64,000 nt of DNA, taken from positions 130,500 through 194,499 of the forward strand of contig JAKUCV010002828.1 of the NCBI GenBank assembly GCA_028386065.3. The letters run 5' to 3'. Under the pieces are notes generated by a model. The model saw only the letters and a list, made by a program, of their open reading frames with translations. It had not been told where the DNA came from and did no database searches. Below, one piece after another: positions 48,435 through 58,508 of the stretch. How positions within the stretch are numbered: the first letter of the stretch is position 1; every line of letters starts with the position of its first letter. A program made the translations under genes and the position numbers. This stretch comes from Turnera subulata. Lineage: Eukaryota; Streptophyta; Magnoliopsida; Malpighiales; Passifloraceae.

Positions 48435-48848
48435 TGTCACGGACCAAGAGTGTGGTGCAGCGGATGCACACTCTCACCGTGCGGCACAAGCAAGATCGTC
48501 CCTTAACTTGTAAGCCTACACACGCAAACACACGAAAGAGAGAACCAAGAGAATAACAAAGCAAGAGAAGTAATTGGGAGAAGACTCAGTACTATTATTA
48601 ATAAACCATCAACAACAATACATGTCCAACAACTCCCCCTCACGCGTCCTATTTATATAGGTGCCGCAAGGTTTCAACCCTTTCCCTACAAGTAATAGAA
48701 CTCCTATCGCGACTAGGTTTCCTATCACAAGTCTATTCCTAATAAGATTCAAAGTGGCCAGCCCAAATCCTAACAAGAATAGTCAGTCCACACGCGCACC
48801 AGCAAGCCCAAAGAAATCCTGTGCACCTTGGATTCCCGGGTTGTGACA
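48435..48848 (-). repeat. Chromovirus 3' LTR (minus)
   Basis: In minus sense it runs TGTCACAACCCGGGAATCC ... TTGGTCCGTGACA, 414 bp, with a TATA-like CTATATAAATAGG (plus 48650-48662). It is highly similar to the reverse complement of 50670-51086. Confidence 0.85.
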
Positions 48849-48859
48849 TTCTCCCCCAC

Positions 48860-50617
48860 CTATTCTGGCAACGTCCTCGTTGCCGTTCGACGATAGGCAG
48901 CTATCCTTCGCCCGAACTTTCGCAACCTGTGCTCGCCTGTCCATCTTGCTCTATGACTTCCTCGCCATTGCACAAGATACTCGACCACCGGTGTATCCGT
49001 ACCATGCCATCGAACAAGTCTGTCCGCCAAAATATGCATAAGTGGAACCCTCCGAACTTGTGTAGACCTGACCCTCGAACTCGTCTCTGGCACCACCCTT
49101 ATCGCTGTAAGAGCCTTCTTTTCCTTCAAAGCACTCTTACGCATTGAGTAAAAAGTAAAGTCTTGCTTGTTCCCGTGAAGTACTATCTTTCCTTCCGTAG
49201 CAAAGACTTCAGCCTGTTTCTTCGAAAGAAACTCCATCCCAAGAACCATTGAATAGTCATCCATAGGCACCACAATGAAGTCAACTTTGCCATGCCACTC
49301 GCCTATGTCAACCTTGACGTCATGTGCAACTCCAATAACGGGTTGTTCTCTCGCATTAGTCGGCTTCATGACACTGTCTTCCACTTTTCTGAACCGAACT
49401 CCCAATCTCTTGGCCATATCCACCCCCATGAAATTGTGAGTTGCCCCGGTATCCACTAAGGCATCCAGCTCTTCCCCATAAATCGACAACTTGATAAACA
49501 TCCTCCCCTTATCTTGCACATGCTTGTACGAATTCATGGCATCCAACTTCTTCAAAGTAGCCATCTTGACTTCAGTTTCCTAATCATCCACAGAGTCTAC
49601 ATCTACTCGCTTTACTGCCGATAGTTTGTTCTTCTTTGGACAGTCGATCTTTCGATGAGACCTCTTGCAGAGAAAGCACCAAAGTCCCTCCTCCTGCTTG
49701 ACATTCTCCCCACCACCTTTACCAACGACGTCCCGCGGTGGCGATTGTTTGTGCCCCGGCATCCCAGTGAACTCCATCAAAGAATCAGCAATGGCAATGG
49801 CCTCCAACACTGTCTTTGCCCCTCGTCGATCCAACTCATCCCTCGTCCATCGTTTCAAACTACCCATGAAAGCATAGAAAGCCTCTGTCTCCGGCATGTT
49901 GATCTCCAACAGCAACTCTTGGAAATCCTGAACATGTTTCCGAATACTATCCCCCTGCCTGAATGTCTGCAACTTGTCCTATGCCTCCCTCTCAGCATGT
50001 TGTGGATAGAATTGTGTCTTGAGTTCTGCCTTGAACCCATCCCATGAAGGTAACGCCCCCTCCACTCCAAGATTAGACACCCTGCGTCGCCACTATAAGT
50101 GCGCAGCCTCGGAAAGATACATTACAGCCGTTTGCACCTTTTTCGTTTCCTCGGTGATGCCCAACCTAGCAACGTATGTCTCCACATCGAACAAAAACCC
50201 ATCAAGCTTCTTAGCAGACCGCGAACCATCATATGCCTGTGGCCTCGGAATCTCCACTTTAGCTCTAGGCTTTGCCAAACCCTGTACACCACCTGACGCC
50301 AAGCTTGCAAGTGTCGCCTTGCAAAGTACCACGTCCTCCTTGAGCGCTTTCTGATCCTCCAAACCTGCTTCGAATCTAGACAAACGAACCAGCAAGTCAC
50401 CAACAGTAGTCTTCAAGTCCCGCCTGAACTCTTGTTGCAACTTGTTGGCCAACTCTTGTAGTGCCCCTTGCATCCAGTTCTTTGTACTCTCCAAGTCTTC
50501 CAGCAAGTTGTCCTTCTCGGTTTGAAAGACCCCAAACTGATCCTCGAGGTCCCTCGTCCGTTTTTCTTGGTTGTTTTCTGTGGTTTGATCACACTTAGTT
50601 GCTGAAATTATTTGCAA
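48860..50617 (-). pseudogene. gag-protease-chromodomain frame with in-frame stops, polymerase deleted
   Basis: One reading frame of about 586 codons spans the interval, broken by three in-frame stops (at 50093, near 49980 and at 49580). Gag has an N-terminal coiled-coil-like stretch, a Gag core (EIPRPQAYDGSRSAKKLDGF) and a zinc knuckle CFLCKRSHRKIDC. The protease has the active-site motif DTGATHNF and the GMEFL motif. The frame then passes directly to a chromodomain-like end (VVEYLVQWRG) and a TRTLPE tail typical of chromovirus pol. The loss of RT, RNase H and integrase is therefore an in-frame internal deletion. It is dead as a mobile unit by itself. Confidence 0.85.
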
Positions 50618-50669
50618 GACCGTGGTGTTTGTCGGACGCTGGCTGGAAGAATGTCACAACCCAACTCAA

Positions 50670-51086
50670 TGTCACAACCCGGGAATCCAAGGCGCACAGG
50701 ATTTCTTTGGGCTTGCTGGTGCGCGTGTGGGCTGACTATTCTTGTTAGGATTTGGGCTGGCCACTTTGAATCTTATTAGGAATAGACTTGTGATAGGAAA
50801 CCTAGTCGCGATAGGAGTTCTATTACTTGTAGGGAAAGGGTTGAAACCTTGCGGCACCTATATAAATAGGACGCGTGAGGGGGAGTTGTTGGGCATGTAT
50901 TGTTGTTGATGGTTTATTAATAATAGTACTGAGTCTTCTCCCAATTACTTCTCTTGCTTTGTTATTCTCTTGGTTCTCTCTCTTCATTGTGTTTGCGTGT
51001 GGTAGGCTTACAAGTTAAGGGACGATCTTGCTTGTGCCGCGCGGTGAGAGTGTGCATCCGCTGCGCCACACTCTTGGTCCGTGACA
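50670..51086 (+). repeat. Chromovirus LTR in plus (inverted) orientation
   Basis: It runs TGTCACAACCCGGGAATCC ... TTGGTCCGTGACA on the plus strand, with TATA-like CTATATAAATAGG near 50857. Just before it, at 50652-50662, the first 11 bases TGTCACAACCC occur an extra time after GGAAGAA, which resembles a second PPT/LTR junction. Its promoter points towards ACX3. Confidence 0.85.
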
Positions 51087-51763
51087 ATATGTTCTGTTTC
51101 TCAAAGGTTGATAATGCGACAATGATTGGTACAACCTCGTGATCCGGGTGCCGATATGGATTTAGGCTCCCCTTACGCCAGGTCTCCCAATTTCCACATA
51201 AAAAACGAGCGAGAGAAGTCTTGCGCATATTTTCACCAAGAAGTTACTACCAAATAACCTCAAACTTAAGCTTTTGGGCCACTTGGTTTTCATCCAATCT
51301 TGGAGGTTATTTTGTGTTCGATTGCTCGGGGCGTTGAAGATATATTTATATTATTTTTTATTCATTAATAATATCTTTTCTGATTATATGTATATATGAA
51401 TGACTAAATTTGCTGAAAGAATCGTTAAACAAATATTTTAGTTTTGTGTGCTTAATTATTTGATTAGGATTTGGCCAATCGAACTCAAACTTTGTTACAT
51501 AACTAAATTTGAAAGAAATATATTCCTCAAAAAAAATAAAAAAAATGAAGGAGATATTAAACTAACATGGATAGAATTGTCACATGCATTGTCTACTTTG
51601 TATTTTGACAAATGTCATTATACCTAGAACTCAACATAGTATATATAGTAGTATAGATATTATGTATGTATGTATCATTTTCTCCACGGAATCTATCTTG
51701 CACTGCAACGAAGAACCAGACAGAACGCAAAGAAATCAACCTAAACCCAAACCCAAATCAAGA
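51087..51763 (+). promoter_or_regulatory. ACX3 upstream region
   Basis: About 680 bp lie between the chromovirus and the ACX3 start. A TATA-like TATATATAG at about 51640 lies 120 bp before the ATG and is the best core-promoter candidate. The stretch AACCTCAAACTTAAGC ... GGAGGTTATTTTG near 51258-51315 resembles one near 48315-48352 on the other side of the chromovirus. I see no other gene. Confidence 0.4.
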
Positions 51764-54700
51764 ATGTCAGAAACCGATACAGCCACGCAGAGGAGGACCC
51801 GAATCCTGGCCAACCATTTCCTCCTCCACGAAGATATATGTACACCCTCAAAAACAACCCTGTATTCCAGTGCCTGCCTCAGCTACACCCCGGCTGAGCA
51901 TGGCGAAACCATCTCTTTCGACACCAGGGAGATGAGGAAGATACTAGACTGGCATAACATTGAAGACCGGGACTGGCTATTCGGTCTGATGATGCAAGAG
52001 AAGCTGTTCAATCCGATAGAGAGAGGCGGGAGGGTGTTCACGATTCCTGATTACGAGAAGCCTATGCATTACCAGAGGGAGATGACGCGACGTAGGATCA
52101 AGTGGTTGGCGGAGAGAGGTGTTTTTGAAGGGTGGTTGACGGGGAGAGGGGAGGGATGGGACCTCAAAAGGCTAGCCTTGGAGGAGGCAGCAGTAGTTTA
52201 TGATCACTCGCTTGCCATTAAGTGCGGTGTTCACTTTCTTTTGTGGTGTGTAATAGTAATAGCTAGTACTCTCCCTAGCTCTCCTCTCTCATCTTTCATA
52301 TTATTTGCATTTTTTTTTCCACTAACTGTTATAAATGATGAATTCATACTCTGCATATGATCAGGGGACACACTCTCAAGTTCCTGGGAACAAAGCGGCA
52401 TCATGAGAAATGGTTGAAACCAACTGAAGATTACAAAATCATGGGTTGCTTTGCCATGACAGAGTTGGGGCATGGAAGTAATGTATGTGGAGCTAGAGCA
52501 TTTATTATTAGGACACTTTTGTGGTACTGTTTATCCTAACGTGTAGTGATATTTCTTCCATTGTGTTTATTTTCTCTTTTTCTTTATGGTGTAATTAATT
52601 AGGTTCGAGGACTTGAAACAGTTGCAACTTATGATGCAAAGACAAGTGAATTTGTCATCAATACTCCTTGTGAAACAGCTCAGAAATATTGGATTGGTGG
52701 AGCTGCTGAAGTAATACAACTCTTACCAATCAATCAGGCCTTTTTAAAAAAAAAAAAAAAGAAATACTTTTGTATCACCTTAAAATTCTGTGTTCTTCAA
52801 TTCAGGATGCTGGGTATGCGGTAGTATTTACACAGCTCAACATGAATGGGAAGAATCAAGGGCTTCATGCATTTATAGTTCAAATTCGAGATGTCAATGG
52901 AAACCCAATGCCAAATATCCGTATAGCTGACTGTGGTCATAAAATTGGTCTGAATGGTGTTGATAACGGGCGAATCTGGTACTGCTCTCAATTCTTCCTG
53001 TTGATAATTAATTGTTCTTGCACAATATGTTTTGCATGATACCAGCTGTAGGTAATTTTTTTTTTCCTTTTCTTTTTGTTGCTTTTTAGGTTTGACAATG
53101 TCCGAGTACCAAGAGAAAATTTGTTGAATTCAGTTGCTGATGTTACAGCAGATGGTCAATATGTTAGTGATATAAAGGACCCCGATCGGGTGCGTTATTG
53201 CATAAGCTTAATTAATTACTTGGCTGTGATAATAGTGTGTGATTCTTTTTTTTTTATATATAAATAGTGTGTGATTGTTTACCAAACAAAATAACATGTA
53301 TCTGCATATTCATTTGCTACATGCAGAGATCTGTAGCGTTCATGTCGCCTTTGACTTCTGGTCGTGTAACTACTGCTGTTACTGCAATTCAGGGATCAAA
53401 GGTATTGACTTTTATATATTTATTTGTTTCTGTGTTTATAACTCATCAATAGGTATTGAAACCTAAAAGTTTTAATCCACAGGTAAGTCTAACGATTGCA
53501 GTAAGGTATGCACTGACTAGGCGGGCATTTTCTGTCACACCTAATGGACCTGAAGTTCGTTTACTTGATTACCCATCGCATCAACGACGACTGTTGCCCC
53601 TTCTTGCCAAGACGTAAGTATCCATTCTAGATTCTTGAGTTAGATGCCACTCTCGGGAGATTTTTTTTTTTTCCATCAATTGATGTTATTCTCCTGATAA
53701 TGAATTAATTAATGTCCTTAATTATGTAGATGTTGTATTATGGACTGCAAAACCAACTTTTTAGCTCTCGTCTCAGTTAGTTCTTGATATATATAATATC
53801 CTCTTCCCTTCTCTTTCTTCTTCTTTCTTGCAATCCAGATACGCTATGGTTTTTGCTGCAAATTACTTGAAGATGCTATATGTGAAGAGGACTCCTCGAT
53901 CAATCAAAAATCTTCACCTTGTTTCTAATGCAATGAAGGCCGTCTTCTCCTGGCATAATATGAGAACTCTCCAGGTGATGGATCTATAGAAGCATGCCAT
54001 GAATTTTGGTGTATAATTATAAGCAGCTAGCCTTGCATAACTTCGTCTACATATGTTGCTTTCAGGAATGTCGTGAAGCTTGTGGGGGACAGGGCTTGAA
54101 GACTGAAAATCGAATTGGTCAAATGAAAGCTGAATTTGATCCTCAGTCCACTTTTGAAGGGGACAACACTTATATGATGCATCAGGTATTGTGTCTGGTC
54201 TTCCTTCTAATGAAGCTTATTTGATGGTGACTGCAGTGATCTCTTATTTCACTTCCTCAGGTTAGCAAGTCACTCCTTGCTGAATATGAAGTAAATAAGA
54301 AGCGGAATAAACCTTTCAAAGGTTTGGGATTAGACCACATGAATGGACCTTGTCCTGTCCTTCCATCTCAGCTCACAAGTACCATCCTCAGGAGCAGCCA
54401 GTTCCAGGTATTATCTTTGTCCAGGCGCATTAACAAATTAAACCCTTCGTTCTCTGTAAAACATATACCTACCTCAAAGCTCATTTTGTATCAGGTTGAC
54501 GCATTCCGCTTGAGGGAAAGAGACCTTTTGAGCAGATTTGCCACTGAAGTGGCAGAGTACCAAGCAAGGGGTGAAAATAAGGAGAATGCATTTCTTCAGG
54601 TATGGATGATATTCTGGTACAAGCTAGAATTGTTGTTGGTATAGTCCCCATCTTTGGGTCTAATTGTGTTCGAATTACTTGCACCAGGCTTATCAGGTTG

Positions 54701-55158
54701 CAGAAGACTTGGCAAGGGCTTTCTCGGACAGATTGACACTAGAAAGCTTTACGGAAGCAGAAGCCAGAGTCCCTGCAGGTTCGCTCAAGGTATAGTATTC
54801 ACATGCACTGATGGTTAATTTTTCAGCAAAATCTTTCCTAACGGAGAACTAGTGTCAGTCTCTTCTTTTCTGCACAGCTGCTAATTATTTGGGTTTATGT
54901 GGAATGCAGGATGTCTTAGGCCTTGTTAGATCCTTGTATGCCATAATTTGTATGGACGAAGATGCTTCGTTTCTCCGTTATGGGTACCTAACAATGCAAA
55001 ATGTTGCAGTCGTGAGGAAAGAAGTGAGAAAACTTTGTAGTGAACTGCGACCACATGCACTCGTCTTGGTCACTTCATTTGGCATTCCGGATGCATTTTT
55101 GAGCCCTATTGCATACGACTGGATTGAGGCAAATTCCAGCTCTTCAGCCAAACTATGA
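51764..55158 (+). CDS. ACX3: Peroxisomal acyl-CoA oxidase, ACX3 type, 13 coding exons
   Basis: It catalyses the first step of peroxisomal beta-oxidation: acyl-CoA to trans-2-enoyl-CoA with FAD and O2, making H2O2. ACX3 enzymes prefer medium chains. Exons: 51764-52245, 52365-52482, 52603-52710, 52806-52978, 53090-53189, 53327-53401, 53483-53613, 53839-53974, 54066-54185, 54261-54407, 54495-54599, 54688-54789, 54910-55158. All introns are GT-AG, joining to about 681 aa (Arabidopsis ACX3 is about 675). Motifs are [12 protein letters not shown] (ends at residue 200), [26 protein letters not shown] and the TFEGDN motif with the catalytic Glu near residue 472. The N-terminus has a PTS2-like R11-T-x5-H18-F. 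The C-terminus is SSSSAKL, a PTS1-type ending. The start was chosen by homology to ACX3 N-termini; upstream in-frame codons are leader. It appears intact. Confidence 0.94.
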
Positions 55159-56039
55159 TTCCTTCTTCTGTCCTGTTGTGCATGTTTGTTCGATGTGATT
55201 TGTACCTTTTATTTTATGCTGCTTTTGTCGTCTCCGGGCCACTTGTTGTTTCGCTGTTTCTGTTCCTGCCTCACTCGTTCTTTTGTTGGGTCACATTTTA
55301 GTGTGAATCCATTGTTTCTGTATCACTTTGTACCTCTACAAAATGGGTAACCAAAAGCATTAGGAGAATTTTATGATAATTTTGAAGAAGTTTATGATAT
55401 CTTTCATTCACATTGGTTATACCTTTATGTACATGCACGACTAAATCCTCAAACAAAGAAAAGAAAATAATATTACAATAACTACAAGTGAAGTAGGAGA
55501 TATTTCAATTCCCAAAATATAATCACGCCAACACTCCTAAAGTTGGTGAATAGTTGTCTATCATGCTCAACTTGCCTATGGAACATCTATTCTTCCCTGT
55601 AATTGTTTTTGTTAATAATCACTTGATTGAGGGGGAAGCTAATAACATTTTCATTGACAATGACTTGAGATGCTTGAGGTCGTATTGTACTGAATTGTGT
55701 GTGATCTCGATGGCTCATTGCCATAATACAAAATTGTGTGTGATCTCGATGGCTCATTGCCATAATACAAATTCATCTCCACGAAGTAGTCACTTTCCTG
55801 GTTCTTTAAGTATCATAAGATCCTATTAGAATTTAAAAGAATAGGAAACTTACCACTTTTAGATCTTTCTCCGTTTTTCACAATTTCAAGTTGTAGATTG
55901 CGCCTACAAGCTTTCCTCTTCTTAATTCCACTTTGATCAGCCTTTAACCTTCTATCTCGATGTTTTTATATGCTTGATACTGCAAGAATTTCACTAGAAT
56001 AATAGTAAATAAAAGTGTTTGAGAGGTTGGATAGAATTT
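55159..56039 (+). other. ACX3 3' flank
   Basis: Probable 3' UTR without a canonical AATAAA that I could find. It contains a perfect two-copy 39-bp tandem repeat at 55693-55770 (AATTGTGTGTGATCTCGATG). The 91-residue frame across it is a by-product of the repeat. Confidence 0.55.
55693..55770. repeat. Perfect 2 x 39-bp tandem duplication
   Basis: Units 55693-55731 and 55732-55770 are identical, each starting AATTGTGTGTGATCTCG and ending CATAATACAA. Confidence 0.95.
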
Positions 56040-56770
56040 CTCCAAGCCTCAAACCTCTAAACGTGTGGGTAGAGAGTATTTTTTGACCCCTTGGAAGTGA
56101 ATAGGAGGGTCTTATTTATAGAATTCTGGAATACAGTGGTCGTGGACCTCATTAATGGTCGGGATCCTTGCTAAAGATCCAACTAAAAGTGCGTAGGAAC
56201 GTCATAATGGTTGAAAATTTAAGATTTTCCGCGTAACAGAGACGCATAACCACCGATGCGGGGCGGTCATTGCGACATGACTGCTGGTGCCGGGCGGTCA
56301 TTGCGATCTGACCGCCGGCATTGGTGGTCTTTACTCCCATGGCCGCCCGGGCCTGGTGGTCATCACGAGAAGACTGTCGGGCCCTAAGTACAGTACGCTT
56401 TCTTACCTTTTTTTGACTCCAAATCCCAATGATTCCAGCCTGTTTGATCTTTCCGCATGAATCAAAGGCTATCAGACCAGGATACACTTCTTTCTTGATT
56501 ATTATTCCTCCAGATTACCTCCAATTAACATTAATTCACCCAAATCTACTCAAACCAACACTCTTTTATCATATTCTCACATTTCACATAAAAGTAACTT
56601 TGATTCTAATTTTTTACGAAAATCAGAACCTAAGTTGGCTACAAGAAATGTATTTTTGGTGGGCTTTTCTCATGTGAGCATCCACATCCCACTAATTAAA
56701 CTTTTAATACATTCCAAACCTAAAGTTAAGTCATCTATAAAATGTGAATGATCAAATTTAGGTGTTCACA
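56040..56770 (-). mobile_element. LTR-like sequence (minus), family unknown
   Basis: In minus sense it starts TGTGAACACCTAAATTTG at 56770. A good TATA box with leader (CTATAAATAAGACCCTCC, plus about 56104-56121) lies well inside it. Between them is a GC-rich part with imperfect repeats of GGCGGTCATTGCGA. The far end is uncertain and no partner LTR is in the window. It sits directly against a LINE fragment. Confidence 0.4.
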
Positions 56771-56995
56771 CTTATCTCCCTAGCTAAAGAGGGAAGAAAC
56801 TGATGATCCTCTTCTTCCGAGAGTATTAAGTCCAAAACGACATGGGAATCAACTTGAGTAAGAACACGTCTAAATCTATTCTCCCTTGGCACATCCAAAA
56901 TCGTTTTAAGGCCCCAAAGTTCCGGCTGCAGCACGGAATAAAAACCAATATTGTGCAAAACCTCTTAGCCACTCGTTATTGGGACCCTCAGCTGG
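56771..56995 (-). pseudogene. LINE RNase H fragment
   Basis: The minus-strand frame (56958 to 56758) has PELWGLKTIL, VDSHVVLDLI and FLPSLAREI. This matches the RNase H tail of plant L1-type LINE ORF2 (xELWGL ... VxxDSxxVVxLI). Upstream and downstream LINE parts are missing, so it is a relic. Confidence 0.55.
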
Positions 56996-57034
56996 CCCCT
57001 ATTGTCAGAATGCTTACGATAAATAAATTGGATT

Positions 57035-57265
57035 AAGAGTCTCATTTCCCTTCGTATTCCTACAGCCAATTTCAGGTTATATCTCAGTTACAATTTAACA
57101 TAGTACTAGTCTTTTTTCAGACTTAGCATACTACTAGTCTTTTTTTTTTTTTCTGAAACTATATTTTAATTTAAACCACTTTTTGGTGCATTTCGCTTGA
57201 GAAAGAGATATTTTGAATCAATTTGGTTCAAAAGATTCTAAGTATCAAAGCAAGAGGCAAACTCT
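57035..57265 (+). pseudogene. Relic of ACX3 exon 10 end and exon 11
   Basis: TACAGCCAATTTCAG/GTTATATC at about 57062-57083 matches the end of ACX3 exon 10 and its donor (GCAGCCAGTTCCAG/GTATTATC). GGTGCATTTCGCTTGAGAAA at about 57185-57204, followed by GAGATATTTTGA and, near 57241, TATCAAAGCAAGAGG, matches exon 11. The intervening intron is shorter than in the gene. There is no open frame. Confidence 0.65.
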
Positions 57266-57347
57266 AGTGCATGCAATTTATATGTGTTAGCAATATACAA
57301 GGAATGATGATTAGTCAACACAAATAGGGGAGATAATTGGGTAAATC

Positions 57348-57560
57348 TGTTAATTGATTGATGAATTAACATCATAATTTGGCATGATTTGATTTGAGAA
57401 TATCTTAGGATTTCATTTAGTTGACTACATAATTATTATGCTATTTATTTTCTTTCTTTGTTGATGTAATTCTCTATGTAAATGTAATGCCTTGAAGGCT
57501 GGTAGGATCATGAATAAAATCAGTATTTTTCTCTCACTCTCCTCCTTTATTCTTTTCTAG
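57348..57560 (+). mobile_element. LTR-tail-like sequence with poly(A) signal
   Basis: TGTTAATTGATTGATGAATT ... TGAATAAAATCAGTATTTTT followed by CTCTCACTCTCC has the look of a small Copia LTR with poly(A) site and pyrimidine-rich U5. The boundaries are guesses and there is no second copy in the window. Confidence 0.3.
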
Positions 57561-58508
57561 TATAAATGAATGCCATTTTGTTACTGTGTTTGCCATTCGT
57601 ATTACTATAACATTTAAGCAAGGGAAGGCACCTCTGCTGGTTCCTTAAAGGTAAAATAATTAACACAACTCCTTCTCTATTAACTAACTAGCCAAAGCCC
57701 TCGCTTTGCTTCGGGGACTTTGTGTTTTGACTGCCAAAAAATATATTTTTATATAATTTAGTAGTTTAAATTTTAACTTCCAATCTCTGAAAAATATTTA
57801 AACATATAGAAAAGGTTATTATGAATTTGAAATTTTATACAATTAAAAAGAAGTATAAGCCAAATTGATAATGCACAAAATACTTCCACATATTTTATAT
57901 TAATTTTTTATCATGTAGCAAAAAATTTAATAAAAATTTAATTTAAAGAATACTTGAAATTTTGAAGCCACTGCAATTATTGAAATAAAAATTTCATATA
58001 ATTTTTATATATTTTGATGAAATACATAATTGTTAAAAGTAGAATACATTTTTGTATAATATAAGAAAGTTATTTTGATTTTGCCTATAGTAACTCGACT
58101 CTCCATCCCATATCATAACAAATTATATAATAGTTAAAGTTAATATTAAATTACAATTAAAAATCAACAATTATAGGCATAATATTTTATTTTTGAATTA
58201 AAAAGAGAAAATATCATATGATTCTCTAATTTTAATATCAATTTTGACTTCTATATCTTGAAAAAAATTATTAATTAACTTCATACAAAGTCTGATATGC
58301 ATTATTGGATAATTATGTTTTATAAAAAGCGACTATCATAGTGTTTTATATGATTTTAATATTAAATTGACCACTATATCTTAAAAAAAAAATTAATTAA
58401 CTTCATATAAAGTCACATATGCATTATCGGATAATTATGTTTTATAAAAAGCGATTATCATAGAGTTTTATATGAAGAAATTTTTAAAACTAAAATTAAA
58501 TTGTTAGG
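57561..58508. other. Intergenic AT-rich DNA with a 122-bp tandem duplication
   Basis: ACTAGCCAAAGCCCTCGCTT at 57690 looks like the end of a plant DNA element, but I could not find its partner. At about 58231-58476 two diverged units of about 122 bp follow each other, sharing TAATTAACTTCATA and GATAATTATGTTTTATAAAA. No gene is seen. Confidence 0.5.

Larger units (their letters stand above)
48435..51086 (-). mobile_element. Deleted gypsy chromovirus with LTRs in inverted orientation
   Basis: The internal region reads gag, protease, chromodomain tail on the minus strand. The left LTR (48435-48848) follows a polypurine tract AGGTGGGGGAGAA in minus sense and is the correctly oriented 3' LTR. The right LTR (50670-51086) is in plus orientation, opposite to what a 5' LTR of this element should be. 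RT, RNase H and integrase are absent. Flanking bases ATAT occur on both outer sides (48431-48434 and 51087-51090), a possible 4-bp target duplication. It ends about 680 bp upstream of the ACX3 start codon. Confidence 0.8.

Noticed and set aside
48661..48846. A 61-residue frame almost identical to one at 50672-50857
   Set aside because: It is the same stretch of the two inverted LTRs translated twice, not a duplicated gene.
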